NCBI GenBank assembly: GCA_963753185.1
Contig: CAVWBO010000007.1
Span: 62,001 to 126,000 of the forward strand
DNA from: SZUA-442 sp963753185
GTDB lineage: Bacteria > Actinomycetota > Acidimicrobiia > Spongiisociales > UBA5794
Length of the DNA: 64,000 nucleotides
Direction: 5' to 3'
Positions 45,104 through 54,896 of the stretch are shown here, piece after piece. Made by a program: the position numbers and the translations under genes. Below the pieces are notes generated by a model, which saw only the letters and a program-made list of their open reading frames with translations, made no database searches and was not told the DNA's origin. How positions within the stretch are numbered: position 1 is the stretch's first letter; each line of letters begins with the position of its first letter.

Positions 45104-45895
45104 ATGACGCTCGATGTCATCGTCACCCGCGCTCGGGGCCGTGGAACGACGAAGCCACCCCTCGTCTTCGTTCACGGCGCATGGCATGGCGCATGGTGTT
45201 GGACAGAGCACTTCACGGAATGGTTCGCAGATCGCGGCTACACGTCGTACGCCGTCGATCTCCGTGGTCACGGCGCCTCTGGCGGGAACCTCAGATCGGC
45301 GCGCATCGCCCACTACGTGATGGACCTCCGATCTGTCGTCAACCACCTCGACGACGACCCGATCCTCGTCGGACACTCGATGGGGGGCTTCGTCGTCCAG
45401 CACTACATGAGCATCTACCCCGTACGCGCCAGCGTCCTCCTCGCACCGGTTCCCGTGACGGGTGTGATCGGTGCGACGATGCGGGTCGCAGCCAGGCATC
45501 CGTTGGCGTTCCTCAAGACGAACGCGACCCTCTCGCTCGGGCCGATCGTCGAGCATCCGCCACGCGCCCGATCCCTCCTGTTCGGCCAGAGCATCGATGA
45601 GGATGTCGCGCTGGGCTATGCGAAGCGGGTGCAGTCAGAGTCGTACCTTGCCTACCTCGAGATGATCGCGGATCTTCCGCAGCGGTCCAAGGTGATCAAC
45701 CCAGTGCTCGTGATCGGCGGCACGGAGGATGCGCTGTTCTCGACGCCTGAGCTCCGACTGACGGCAGCGGCGTACGAGGCCGAACTCACGATGATCGAGG
45801 GATCAGGCCACAACGTGATGCTCGACGTACGGTGGGAGTCGGCTGCCGAACGAATCGATGAATGGCTCGGCGGCCTGCGCGCCGTCAATGGATGA
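45104..45895 (+). CDS. Alpha/beta-hydrolase
   Basis: 263-residue single-domain hydrolase. Oxyanion strand FVHGAWHGAW, nucleophile elbow VGHSMGGF (Ser), acid in IGGTEDALF (Asp) and base in EGSGHNVM (His): a full Ser-Asp-His triad. The cap is short and helical. Esterase, lactonase or haloperoxidase-like relatives are all possible. The ATG at 45104 lies 6 nt after a TATGGT box, so the transcript is probably leaderless. It converges with the malic enzyme gene, with only 4 nt between the stops. Confidence 0.85.
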   Translation: MTLDVIVTRARGRGTTKPPLVFVHGAWHGAWCWTEHFTEWFADRGYTSYAVDLRGHGASGGNLRSARIAHYVMDLRSVVNHLDDDPILVGHSMGGFVVQHYMSIYPVRASVLLAPVPVTGVIGATMRVAARHPLAFLKTNATLSLGPIVEHPPRARSLLFGQSIDEDVALGYAKRVQSESYLAYLEMIADLPQRSKVINPVLVIGGTEDALFSTPELRLTAAAYEAELTMIEGSGHNVMLDVRWESAAERIDEWLGGLRAVNG

Positions 45896-45899
45896 CGAA

Positions 45900-47597
45900 T
45901 CAGGCCGGCCGCATGCGGACGTATTCGGGTTCCCACCGCTCGGCGTCGACCGCCGCAGCGACGTCTTCCACCGCATCCGCGACACCGTCGAGGATCGCCC
46001 TCTCGGCGACCGCGATTGCGACAGCACGCGCCACGGGGCGGAGCTGATCGATGTTCGGGAAGATCTGACCCTGCTCCACGAGTTCACGAGGGGTCGCCTC
46101 GGCCAATGCGATGGCCGCTGCGAGGAACATCTCCTCCGTCACCTCCCTGGCACGGACCGCGATGATGCCGAGGCCCATGCCGGGGAAGATGTATGCGTTG
46201 TTCGCCTGCCCGATGCGGTGGATGCGACCATCGATCTCGACGGGAGCGAACGGGCTCCCGGTCGCCACGAGGGCTCTCCCTTCCGTCCACGCCAGCGCGG
46301 CCGACGGCACGACCTCCGTGTGGCTCGTCGGGTTCGACAGCGGGAGGATGATGGGCCTCTCCACGTGGGCCGCCATCTCCGAGATCGCCTCCTTCGAGAA
46401 GAGGCCTGCCTGGCCCGTGACGCCGATCAGGATCGTCGGGTGGACATTGCGGATGACGTCGGTGAGCGACGGCGGATCGTCGACGTCATCCCATGACTGG
46501 ACGACATCGCCCGGCGTCGCCATTTCGGCCTTCAGGCCACGCAGGCTCTGACCGGCGACGAGCAGGCCCCTGCTGTCGAGCACGAACACCTGCCTCTCCG
46601 CGGTGACGGGATCCGCCCCGTCCGCCACCATCGCACGGATGATCTGGCGAGCGATGCCATACCCGGCGGACCCCGCCCCCGCGATGACGATCCTCTGGTT
46701 CGTGTGGTTCTGCCCGAGGAAGCGCAGTGCCGTGATCAGACCCGCGACCACCATCGCAGCCGTCCCCTGGATGTCGTCGTTGAAGGACGTGATCCGCTTC
46801 CGGTGCGTCTCGAGGTGCCGGAAGCTCGTGCTGTTCGCGAAGTCCTCCCACTGGAGGAGGGCACCCGGATAGACCGTGCAGACGGCGTCGACGAACTCGT
46901 CGACGAGGGCTTCGTACTCCTCACCGCGAAGGCGGGGCTGGCGATACCCGACGTACAGCGGATCGTGGAGCAGCTCCGCGTTGTTGGTGCCGACGTCGAG
47001 GGATACGGCGATGCATCGTTCGGGATGGATCCCGGCTGCCGCCGTGTAGAGCGCGAGCTTTCCAATCGGGATCCCCATTCCCCCCGCTCCCTGATCACCG
47101 ATGCCAAGGATGCGTTCGTTGTCCGTGACCACGATGACGGGCGGTGCCATCGCTGGCCTCGATCTCAGGATCTGGGAGATCTTCCCGCGATCGTCCGGTG
47201 TGATGTAGATGCCGCGTTGGCGCCGATAGATCCTGGACCAGTGGGAGCACGCGTATGCGACAGTCGGCGTGTAGACGATGGGAACCGTCTCGGGGAGGTG
47301 CTCGCTCACGAAGCGGTAGAACAGGGTCTCGTTCCTGTCCATCAACCCGTTGAGGAACACGTTCTTACCCATGTCCGTCGTCTTCAGGTCGAACTGACCC
47401 TTGACCCGTGCGACCTCCTCTTCCATATTCGCGACGCGTCGCGGGAGCAGTCCCCTCAGGCCGAGCGCGTCTCGTTCCTCGTCGGTGAACGCGAGGCCCT
47501 TGTTGAGGAACGGATCCCGAAGCACGTCCTCGCCACGAATGCGAACGGCTATGTACGGCGCACCCGTGGTCGCGTCGGTTCGCATCTCGAACGTCAT
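45900..47597 (-). CDS. NAD(P)-dependent malic enzyme
   Basis: Oxidative decarboxylation of malate to pyruvate; 565 residues, the long form. Substrate region VPIVYTPTVAYAC with the catalytic Tyr, R in YRRQRGIYI, catalytic Lys in GIPIGKLALY, divalent-metal residues in LLQWEDFAN and FNDDIQGTA, and the NAD motif VIAGAGSAGYGIA. GGAGGT sits 5 nt before the ATG at 47597. Cofactor choice (NAD or NADP) is not decided. Central carbon metabolism; cytosolic. Confidence 0.94.
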   Translation of the reverse strand: MTFEMRTDATTGAPYIAVRIRGEDVLRDPFLNKGLAFTDEERDALGLRGLLPRRVANMEEEVARVKGQFDLKTTDMGKNVFLNGLMDRNETLFYRFVSEHLPETVPIVYTPTVAYACSHWSRIYRRQRGIYITPDDRGKISQILRSRPAMAPPVIVVTDNERILGIGDQGAGGMGIPIGKLALYTAAAGIHPERCIAVSLDVGTNNAELLHDPLYVGYRQPRLRGEEYEALVDEFVDAVCTVYPGALLQWEDFANSTSFRHLETHRKRITSFNDDIQGTAAMVVAGLITALRFLGQNHTNQRIVIAGAGSAGYGIARQIIRAMVADGADPVTAERQVFVLDSRGLLVAGQSLRGLKAEMATPGDVVQSWDDVDDPPSLTDVIRNVHPTILIGVTGQAGLFSKEAISEMAAHVERPIILPLSNPTSHTEVVPSAALAWTEGRALVATGSPFAPVEIDGRIHRIGQANNAYIFPGMGLGIIAVRAREVTEEMFLAAAIALAEATPRELVEQGQIFPNIDQLRPVARAVAIAVAERAILDGVADAVEDVAAAVDAERWEPEYVRMRPA

Positions 47598-47777
47598 AGC
47601 TACCTCCGTTGCGCCAGCGATCACTCACCTCCATCCTATGCGTCCAGTCGTGTCGTCACCCCTTGTGACTGCGCTTTCCGTCAGGTCATGCGTTCAGGTC
47701 GACAGAAGGACGACGCAGGAGCAACGCTCGGGGTTCCCTATCGTTTCGCCGTCCCCGAATCGTCGCCAGGAGGCCCC

Positions 47778-49790
47778 GTGACAGAACCGCTTCGCATCGC
47801 GATCTCGCCAGACGACCCGGCCTTCGACGTCGCGGAGTCCGACCCGTCGGTCTCACCGCGCGACGACTTCTACCGGTTCGTGAACGGCGGGTGGATCGAT
47901 GCGAACCCCGTTCCCGCCGAGTACGGCGCATGGGGTGCGTTCCAGGAACTCCACGAGCGCAATCAGGGCATCCTCCGCGAGATCCTCGAGGATGTGGCTG
48001 CCCGCGACGGCATCGAGCCGGGGTCACCGGAGCCCGGGACACCCGAGCCTGGGTCACCTGAGCACTGGGTCGGCACGTACTACCGCTCCGGCATGGACAC
48101 CGAACGGATCGAGGAGCTCGGCACGAGACCGCTCGATCCATGGCTCGCACGGATTTCCACCATCGCCTCCCTCGACGACCTCGCCGACGTGCTCGTGTCG
48201 ATGCATGGGTCGGCGATCGATGCACTGTTCGACTTCGCCGTTATGCCCGACTTCGACGATGCGACGGCTCACCTGTTCTACCTGGGTCAGTCGGGGCTTG
48301 GACTCCCCGATCGGGACTACTACCTGCGTGACGATGAGACCTCCCTCAAGCTCCTCGAGGACTACCGGACGCACGTGGAGAACATGTTCAGGTTGCTCGG
48401 CGAGCCCGACCCGACAGCAGCGGCGGCTTCGGTACTCACCATCGAACGGTCGATCGCCGACCTGTCGTACACGAACGTGCAGATGCGAGACGTCGAACTC
48501 ATCACAAACAAGTACCTCATCGAGGATGTCGACGCCCTCATGCCCCGATTCGGCCTTCGTCGGTACCTCGAGGCCATCGGAGCCGGATCCGAGGCCGCCG
48601 TCAACATCGACAACGAGGGCTTCTACCCGGGGATCGAACGACTCCTCGCCGAGACCCAGATCGCCGAGTGGAGGACGTACCTCGCATGGAACGTGGTTCG
48701 GTCATTCGCGTCGAGCCTCCCCGACGCGTTCGAGCGTGAGTCGTTCGACTTCTACGGAAGGAAACTCGGCGGGCAGCAGGAACAGAAGGCCCGCTGGAAG
48801 CGCATCCTCGCAGCCGGATCGGGCGACATCGGACAACTCATCGCACAGCTCTACGTGCGGGACAACTTCCCGCCACGGGCAAAGGAGCGCATGGAGCATC
48901 TCGTCGAGCGCCTCTTCGACGCGATGCGCGAAACGCTCGAGGAGATCACGTGGATGGGACCCGAGACGAAGCGTCAGGCCATCGAGAAACTGGACGGCTT
49001 CGGATCGAAGATCGGCTATCCCGACGAATGGCGCGACTACGGCTCGCTCGTGCTCACTGAGGGTGCGTGGCTGGAGAACCGCCTCGCCTGTAGGAGGTTC
49101 GAGGTCGCGCGGAACCTCGCCAAGCTCGGGGAGCCCGTCGATCCCCATGAATGGTCGATAGCTCCCCACGTCGTGAACGCCTACTACTCGCCGCTTCGCA
49201 ATGAGATCGTGTTCCCCGCTGGCATCCTCCAACCGCCGTTCTTCAACCTGGACGCCGATCCAGCGGTCAACTATGGCGCAATCGGTGCGGTCATCGGGCA
49301 CGAGATCACCCACGGATTCGACGATCAGGGATCGCGGTTCGACGCACGAGGGAACGTCCGCAACTGGTGGACGGCGGAGGACCGAGCGGAGTTCGACGCG
49401 CGAGCTGCGGTCATGGTCGACCAGTTCTCGGCCTACGAGATCGACGATGGCCTGTTCGTCAACGGCGAACTGACGCTCGGTGAGAACATCGCGGATCTCG
49501 GCGGTCTGAGGATCGCGCTGAGAGCCCTCGACGCGGAGCTCGGCGACGACACCGAGCCGATCGCAGGGCTGACGCCGCACCAGCGGTTCTTCATGTCGTG
49601 GGCACGGGTCTGGCGGCGGAACTACACGGACGAGTACCTGCGACTGATCGTCAACTCGGACCCCCACTCGCCTTCGAACCTTCGCTGCAACGGTCCCATG
49701 GGCAATCTCATTCCGTTCGCGGATGCGTTCGGCATCCCCCACGACGACCCGATGATGCGTCCCCCCTCATCCCGCGTCGACATCTGGTGA
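47778..49790 (+). CDS. pepO: M13-family zinc metallopeptidase (PepO/neprilysin-like)
   Basis: 670 residues. The start GTG at 47778 has AGGAGG 4-5 nt upstream. N-terminal M13 domain (PRDDFYRFVNGGWIDANPVP) to about residue 390, then the catalytic domain: NAYYSPLRNEIVFPAGIL, zinc motif VIGHEITHGFDD and third ligand in LTLGENIADLGG. The C-terminus is NSDPHSPSNLRCNGPMGN...VDIW. There is no signal peptide or TM anchor, so it is cytosolic like bacterial PepO. A short Pro repeat (GSPEPGTPEPGSPE) near residue 80 is not usual for the family. Confidence 0.93.
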   Translation: MTEPLRIAISPDDPAFDVAESDPSVSPRDDFYRFVNGGWIDANPVPAEYGAWGAFQELHERNQGILREILEDVAARDGIEPGSPEPGTPEPGSPEHWVGTYYRSGMDTERIEELGTRPLDPWLARISTIASLDDLADVLVSMHGSAIDALFDFAVMPDFDDATAHLFYLGQSGLGLPDRDYYLRDDETSLKLLEDYRTHVENMFRLLGEPDPTAAAASVLTIERSIADLSYTNVQMRDVELITNKYLIEDVDALMPRFGLRRYLEAIGAGSEAAVNIDNEGFYPGIERLLAETQIAEWRTYLAWNVVRSFASSLPDAFERESFDFYGRKLGGQQEQKARWKRILAAGSGDIGQLIAQLYVRDNFPPRAKERMEHLVERLFDAMRETLEEITWMGPETKRQAIEKLDGFGSKIGYPDEWRDYGSLVLTEGAWLENRLACRRFEVARNLAKLGEPVDPHEWSIAPHVVNAYYSPLRNEIVFPAGILQPPFFNLDADPAVNYGAIGAVIGHEITHGFDDQGSRFDARGNVRNWWTAEDRAEFDARAAVMVDQFSAYEIDDGLFVNGELTLGENIADLGGLRIALRALDAELGDDTEPIAGLTPHQRFFMSWARVWRRNYTDEYLRLIVNSDPHSPSNLRCNGPMGNLIPFADAFGIPHDDPMMRPPSSRVDIW

Positions 49791-49804
49791 GTCGATCTGC
49801 CAGG

Positions 49805-51004
49805 TCAGGTCGGGCGTTCCATCAGGAACTGGATTCCGTCGATGCGGCCCGTCCTGAAGCCTGCCTCGCAGTACTCGAGGTAATAGCGCCACATCCTCCT
49901 GAAGCGCTCGTCGAACACCGGATCGTGCTTCGCGATCGAGGCCCATGCCGCCTCGAAACGTTCGGTCCAACGGTGGAGCGTCTCGGCGTAATCGGCCCCA
50001 TGCGTGGTGGAGAGGACCCACTCCATCCCCGCGTCCACCGCCAGTCGCTTGAGGACTTCGAGTGTCGGGAGCGCCCCGCCGGGGAAGATGTACCGCTTGA
50101 TGAAGTCCTCGCGGACGAGGAGGTTGTCGTAGTAGCGCGGATCGATTGTGATCGCCTGCATGACAGCCCTGCCTCCCGGCGGGATCGCGCGCGAGATCGC
50201 CTGGAACAGGGGTGCCCACTGTGTCTCATCGACGGACTCGATCATCTCGATCGACACGACCTTGTCGTACATGGCCCTCTCGTGTCGGAAGTCCTGCAAC
50301 TTGACGTCCGTCCGGTCGGCGAGCCCCGCATCGGCGAGGCGCTTGCGAGCGAACGTTGCCATCTCCTCCGACAGCGTGAGGCCGGTGACATGGACGTCAT
50401 GGTGCACGGATGCGTACTCCATGAATCCACCCCAACCGCAGCCGATCTCGAGGACCCGATCCCCTTCTTTGAGATCCAGCATCTCGCACAGCCTGGCGTA
50501 CTTCGCCTCCTGGGCCGCCTCGAGGCCCTGCTCGGCTGATGTGAAGAGCGCGGACGAGTAGCTCATCGTCGAGTCCAGCCACGCCGCGTAGAAGTCGTTC
50601 CCGAGGTTGTAGTGGTCACCGATGTCGCCGATGGTGTGCGATCGGGCAAACGAGGGTCGTCGGTCCCAGAACGAACGAGCTGCTGCAGTGAGGCGGGGGC
50701 CGAAGCCCCGTGACTGCGCGACGTCGACGTTGGTCGAGGCGAGCTCGAGGAACCCGGCGAGGTCCGGCGTGTCCCATGCGCCATCGAGATACGCGGCGCC
50801 GAGGCCGAGCGCTCCACCGTCGACCAAGGCGCGCAAGAGGTGCGCCTCATCCCTGATCTCGATGCGCGCCGACTCCCCGCCCGACGGCGAGGCGAACACC
50901 TGCTCGGTGTCGTCTGACCATCGAACCTCGAGGGTTCCGATCGAGATGCGACCCATGATCTGCCTGAGAGCGATCCTCGATGCGGCGGAGGTGAGTGCAG
51001 CCAT
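49805..51004 (-). CDS. Cyclopropane-fatty-acyl-phospholipid synthase family methyltransferase
   Basis: SAM-dependent modification of unsaturated acyl chains in membrane lipids; 399 residues. The N-terminal domain includes LGLGAAYLDGAWD; the methyltransferase part has HYNLGNDFYAAWLD, MSYSSALF, SAM motif VLEIGCGWGGF, YDKVVSIEMIE and FIKRYIFPGG. The start ATG at 51004 follows CAGGAA. Relatives include mycolic-acid cyclopropane synthases and CfaA. The mechanism (cyclopropanation or methyl branching) cannot be decided from these motifs. Confidence 0.92.
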   Translation of the reverse strand: MAALTSAASRIALRQIMGRISIGTLEVRWSDDTEQVFASPSGGESARIEIRDEAHLLRALVDGGALGLGAAYLDGAWDTPDLAGFLELASTNVDVAQSRGFGPRLTAAARSFWDRRPSFARSHTIGDIGDHYNLGNDFYAAWLDSTMSYSSALFTSAEQGLEAAQEAKYARLCEMLDLKEGDRVLEIGCGWGGFMEYASVHHDVHVTGLTLSEEMATFARKRLADAGLADRTDVKLQDFRHERAMYDKVVSIEMIESVDETQWAPLFQAISRAIPPGGRAVMQAITIDPRYYDNLLVREDFIKRYIFPGGALPTLEVLKRLAVDAGMEWVLSTTHGADYAETLHRWTERFEAAWASIAKHDPVFDERFRRMWRYYLEYCEAGFRTGRIDGIQFLMERPT

Positions 51005-51103
51005 GTCGATTCCTGTACTGATCCATGCTCCTCGTAAGCGCCTGAATGGTACCGATGGGGCACGCAGGGCGTAACGTGGCTGCACCGGACCGAGGGAGGC
51101 GTG

Positions 51104-51538
51104 ATGCAGGACCTCACCGTCAAGACACTGTCGAAGCTCCACTCGATCGCGTATCGCGTCACCGGTGGGATGATCGGTCGTCGCCTCGTCGGCAACGACA
51201 TGCTCCTCCTCACGACGAAGGGCGCCAAGACCGGATCCGACCACACGGTGCCCCTGCTGTACCTGCGCGACGGCCATCGCCTCATCGTGGTCGCGTCCTA
51301 CGGGGGCAGGAACCATCACCCACAGTGGTACCTCAACCTCGTCGCGAATCCACGAGCCACGGTACGGATCGGGCGATCCGTGGAACGGGTCGAAGCGTCG
51401 ACGATGGGGCCGGACGACAGGGCACGGTGGTGGCCCAGGGTCGTGGAGGCGTTCGGCGACTACGCGACCTACCAGTCACGGACGGAGCGGGAGATTCCCC
51501 TCGTGTGGCTCGAAAGGACCGATCAGGCCCGTCGGTGA
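51104..51538 (+). CDS. Deazaflavin (F420)-type nitroreductase family protein, Ddn-like
   Basis: 144 residues, split-barrel fold. Motifs typical of the actinobacterial Ddn/FDOR-A group: LLLTTKGAKTGSDHTVPLLYL, VVASYGGRNHHPQWYLNL, ANPRATVRIG and ERTDQARR at the end. GGGAGG precedes GTG-ATG; the ATG at 51104 gives better spacing. Probably uses F420H2 to reduce quinones or other substrates. Followed by a strong terminator. Confidence 0.85.
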   Translation: MQDLTVKTLSKLHSIAYRVTGGMIGRRLVGNDMLLLTTKGAKTGSDHTVPLLYLRDGHRLIVVASYGGRNHHPQWYLNLVANPRATVRIGRSVERVEASTMGPDDRARWWPRVVEAFGDYATYQSRTEREIPLVWLERTDQARR

Positions 51539-51546
51539 ATAGGACC

Positions 51547-51576
51547 AAGGAGGGGCGGCATCGACCGCCCCTCCTT
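51547..51576. terminator. Bidirectional terminator hairpin
   Basis: Perfect 12-bp stem aaggaggggcgg/ccgcccctcctt with a 6-nt loop, between two convergent genes. The T/A at the stem ends gives a short U-run in either direction. Confidence 0.88.
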
Positions 51577-51590
51577 CACCCGGCTTCCCG

Positions 51591-52112
51591 TCATGTGTCC
51601 TTCAGTGCGTCCTCGTCCGGCCGTGCGATGAGGCTGACGACCCCACCGACTGCCGCAATCGCGCCTGCTGCGATGAGCAGGTACCAACCCCACCCGATCG
51701 AAACGGTGTAGGCCTCAGGGATCGCTCCCCCTGCCGCGGCCTGTGCGAACGCCGCTGTGAGGGTGTCGGCGTCATCCATCGCCCCGAGCGTCGCAAAGAC
51801 GCCGACCGCGAGCATGACGACGCCCAGGACCGTAACCGACAGGGCGATCAAGCGCTTCATCGGCTCCTTCAACGGAGGGAAGAACGCCGCTGCGAGCACG
51901 CCGGCCATTGCGATGGCAAACACGACCGCCGCAGCAGCGGTGTCGTTGTACAGCGCGCTCCACGTGTTCTCGTCGAGGTTCGACGGGAACGCCGGGTTCG
52001 CCTGACTGAGCTGCCCGAGGGCAGCCTCTCCTGCGGAGCTGGCCTTCTTCAACATGAATCCGACCACACCGACGATGACGCCCACGACCGCAAGGATGCG
52101 TCCGTAATGCAT
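51591..52112 (-). CDS. Four-helix membrane protein, unknown function
   Basis: 173 residues with hydrophobic segments at about 5-25 (ILAVVGVIVGVVGFML), 60-80 (AAAAVVFAIAMAGVLAAAFF), 90-112 and 145-165. An extracytoplasmic Asn/Asp-rich loop (FPSNLDENTWSALYND) joins helices 1 and 2. AAAGGAAG precedes the ATG at 52112. No known domain. Confidence 0.7.
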   Translation of the reverse strand: MHYGRILAVVGVIVGVVGFMLKKASSAGEAALGQLSQANPAFPSNLDENTWSALYNDTAAAAVVFAIAMAGVLAAAFFPPLKEPMKRLIALSVTVLGVVMLAVGVFATLGAMDDADTLTAAFAQAAAGGAIPEAYTVSIGWGWYLLIAAGAIAAVGGVVSLIARPDEDALKDT

Positions 52113-52253
52113 ATGGGTCTTCCTTTCCTCGCACGACGGATCGTAGGGAATCACAGCTGTGCGATTCAACTACCCAGCGATCACCCTCCACGCAAGCGGA
52201 TCGCCGAATGTCCGGAGGCTGGCTTCAGATGCCGTGCACAGCGATCCAGCGCC

Positions 52254-53171
52254 TCATGCGAGCGCGCGCAGTGCGCTCTCCACCGCTCCGGCGACCTGGG
52301 CCACGGCTTGGAGGTACACCCGCTCGAAACCGAGGGCTTCGAACTCACCCAGCTTCTCTGCGTGGGCGTCCCACGTCCTGATGGGGATACGGTCGCCGAG
52401 GCGGAGGCGCATCTCGTCCGCGGTCAGCCCGCGTGGCCGCCCCATCTCGCCGAGGAACTCCTCGATCTCGCGGGCATCGTCACCACCCACCATCGGGTAG
52501 CACGTCGTGATGAAGATGGCATCCGGATCCCGATCGGCGGATTCGGCGGCTCTGCGCATCGTGTCGAGCCGCTCGTGGATACCGTCTGCCGTGTGGTGGT
52601 ACAGGTTGTACTCGTCAGCGAAACGTCCGACGAGTGTCGGCGTCTTCACCGGTCCCCCTCCACCCACCATGATCCTGAGGTTCCGCCGGGTGTGGGGTTG
52701 GACGTCTATCGCCCTGCGCGACCAGATGGAGCCTTCGTAGCCCGCTGAGGGATCGTCGATGTAGGTCCGGAGGTATCCGAGGGCGTCCTCGAGCCACTCG
52801 AACCTCCGGGAGAGCGGCGGATACTCGAAGCCGAACACCTCGTGTTCTCCGTCGTGCCAACCCGTTCCGAGGCCGAACACGAACCGGCCGCCTGATATCT
52901 CGTCAACGGTCGTGAGTGTCTTGGCATACACCGCGGGATGTCGGAACGTGATGGGACTGACGAGCATCACCAGCTCGACGTCGGTCGTGTCACGAGCGAG
53001 GGCAGCGGTCTGGACGAGCGAGTCGTACGCCGGTGCCGTGTACTCCGCATCCGAGCTCCCGTACAGGTAGTGGTCGGCAAGGGCGACCGCAGCAATGCCC
53101 GCTGCCTCGCAGAGCTCGGCAACCCGCGATACGTGGCCGTATGACCCTGTGACCTGGACACCCAACTCCAT
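52254..53171 (-). CDS. LLM-class F420-dependent oxidoreductase
   Basis: Luciferase-like (beta/alpha)8 flavin/F420 enzyme, 305 residues. Visible: ALADHYLYGS near the N-terminus, LVSPITFRHPAVYAKTLTTVDEISGGRF, FGLGTGWHDGEHEVFGF, IMVGGGGPVKTPTLVGRFADEYNLY. These match the actinobacterial F420 subgroup rather than FMN luciferases. TAGGCT ends 6 nt before the ATG, inside the 3' end of the preceding gene, so it may have its own leaderless promoter as well as read-through. Confidence 0.9.
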   Translation of the reverse strand: MELGVQVTGSYGHVSRVAELCEAAGIAAVALADHYLYGSSDAEYTAPAYDSLVQTAALARDTTDVELVMLVSPITFRHPAVYAKTLTTVDEISGGRFVFGLGTGWHDGEHEVFGFEYPPLSRRFEWLEDALGYLRTYIDDPSAGYEGSIWSRRAIDVQPHTRRNLRIMVGGGGPVKTPTLVGRFADEYNLYHHTADGIHERLDTMRRAAESADRDPDAIFITTCYPMVGGDDAREIEEFLGEMGRPRGLTADEMRLRLGDRIPIRTWDAHAEKLGEFEALGFERVYLQAVAQVAGAVESALRALA

Positions 53172-53180
53172 GGGGCGAGC

Positions 53181-53657
53181 CTACGGTTCGATGGTGCCGT
53201 CGATGACGGCAGCCGCCTGGTCGAATCGCTCCACCCATCGGTGCCCGTGTGCGGGCGTTCCCGGTCTGTCGAGGTGGTGCACCAGGTGATGGCCGAGTTC
53301 ATGGGCGACCGTCATCAACGTCGTGCGCCTGCCGAGCCTGATGGCTCCGTGCTCGGGAATCGCACGGTACGCCTCGCCCGGTTCGCGTCCACCACGCCTC
53401 GCGGCCTCGATCGCGAGCCATCGTGGCGCCTCGGTCAGGCCGGTGAAAGGCGACCGCCTGGCGTGGAATCGCAGCACGGGTGTCGGCGCTCCGACCTCGG
53501 CGCAGACGAGCTCGACGAGTCGCCGTGCCCCCCTGTCGTCGACGATGAGGTGATCGAGGCGGCGAAGGAGGTCGTAATCCGCAGATGCGGAACGGACCCT
53601 GTGGTCGTGCCTCCTCGGCGGAGCAGCGTCGAGGCGCGTGACGATGATCTGACTCAT
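53181..53657 (-). CDS. Small zincin-like metallopeptidase
   Basis: 158 residues. The zinc motif is in the C-terminal third: LMTVAHELGHHLVHH (HExxH plus further His), followed by AHGHRWVERFDQAA, where a Glu could be the third ligand. The N-terminal part is basic and variable. The pattern resembles actinobacterial SprT- or ImmA-like small zincins found as unassigned proteins. TACCGT ends 7 nt before the ATG (probable leaderless start). It lies 9 nt upstream of the LLM gene. Confidence 0.72.
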   Translation of the reverse strand: MSQIIVTRLDAAPPRRHDHRVRSASADYDLLRRLDHLIVDDRGARRLVELVCAEVGAPTPVLRFHARRSPFTGLTEAPRWLAIEAARRGGREPGEAYRAIPEHGAIRLGRRTTLMTVAHELGHHLVHHLDRPGTPAHGHRWVERFDQAAAVIDGTIEP

Positions 53658-53888
53658 GGCGGACACGGTACGCCGCGTCCGTGACACAAACGAGTACTCC
53701 GCTCGGTGCCATGAGCGTTCAGCCCTGGTCGGGTGCGTCGATGGCGGCGACACCCTACGACGAAGGGTCCGGTACGGTCCACCGGACACAGTGAAACGCG
53801 GCCAGATCATGAGATCGCAGAGCAGGACGATGGGCGACATGACGGGAGAACCTCCGAACCGTCACGGCAGCGAAGCCGGGGAGACAGC

Positions 53889-54782
53889 ATGACTGAGTCG
53901 CGCCGTGGCGTCTGGTACGGGGTCATCGCCTATGTCGTGTGGGGCCTCTCACCGCTGTTCTGGAACCTGTTCGATGGGGTCGGTACCGCCGACCTGTTGA
54001 TCCATCGTGTCTTCTGGGCCCTGCCGATACTCGCCATCGCACTCACCCTCCGACGGGAGTGGCCGATCGTCACCGGGGCCTACCGGAATCGAAGGACGCT
54101 CGGCGTGACGGCGGTGGCTGCGGTGATGCTCCTCACGAACTGGGGTGTCTTCCTGTGGGCAGTCACCAACGGTCAGGTGGTGGAGGCTTCCCTCGGCTAC
54201 TTCATCAACCCGCTGGTCTCCGTCGCCCTCGGTGTCGTATTCCTCGGTGAGCGGTTGAGACCTCTCCAATGGTGGGCGGTCGGCATCGCCGCGGCAGGGG
54301 TACTGGGCCTCGCGATCAGGGTCGGCTCCGTACCATGGATCTCGCTCGTCCTCGCGTCCTCGTTCGGCCTCTACGGGTTGTTGAAGAAGCGATCGGACAC
54401 ACCGCCGCCCCTCGTCTCCCTGTTCGGGGAGATCGGGGTGGTCGTGGTCCCCATGATCGCCATCCTCGCGTTCGTGCGCGATCCCGACGCTGTGGCGTTC
54501 GGTGATTCGCTCGAGGTGTCATTGTTCCTGATCGCAGCCGGTGTAATCACCGTGATCCCCCTCGTGCTCTTCGGGGCGGCGGCAAAGCGAATCCCCCTGT
54601 CGATGGTCGGCCTACTCCAGTACATCGCGCCAACGCTCCAGTTCGGCGTCGGCGTCCTGGTGCTCGACGAGATCCTCACACCAGCCAAGCTCGTCGGGTT
54701 CGCGTTCGTCTGGGCCGCTCTTGCGCTCTACACGTACGACAATGTCCGGAGCTCCCGTCCCGTGGTAGCGGCAGCGATCTGA
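53889..54782 (+). CDS. rarD: RarD/EamA-family transporter
   Basis: 297 residues, ten TM helices in two EamA repeats. Strong RarD signatures: GVWYGVIAYVVWGLSPLFWN at the start, HRVFWALP, LLTNWGVFLWAVTNGQVVEASLGYFINPL and FLGERLRPLQW. In the second half: LVLASSFGLYGLLKK and GLLQYIAPTLQF. GGGGAGA precedes the ATG. RarD proteins are drug/metabolite exporters originally tied to chloramphenicol sensitivity; the real substrate is not known. Confidence 0.92.
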   Translation: MTESRRGVWYGVIAYVVWGLSPLFWNLFDGVGTADLLIHRVFWALPILAIALTLRREWPIVTGAYRNRRTLGVTAVAAVMLLTNWGVFLWAVTNGQVVEASLGYFINPLVSVALGVVFLGERLRPLQWWAVGIAAAGVLGLAIRVGSVPWISLVLASSFGLYGLLKKRSDTPPPLVSLFGEIGVVVVPMIAILAFVRDPDAVAFGDSLEVSLFLIAAGVITVIPLVLFGAAAKRIPLSMVGLLQYIAPTLQFGVGVLVLDEILTPAKLVGFAFVWAALALYTYDNVRSSRPVVAAAI

Positions 54783-54896
54783 CACGCATCGTGTCCGGAC
54801 ACGGATCCGAACACGGGTCCGGGCACCGCGCATCCACCGAGGCGTGCGTGGGAAATCATGGCTCGGGTGGACGTCGCGCAGCTGGCGTCGTCGTGG

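Noticed and set aside
54783..54896. Possible terminator gtgtccggacac palindrome between the convergent RarD and membrane-protein genes
   Set aside because: Only a 12-bp palindrome without loop and a loose 6-bp outer stem; too weak to call.
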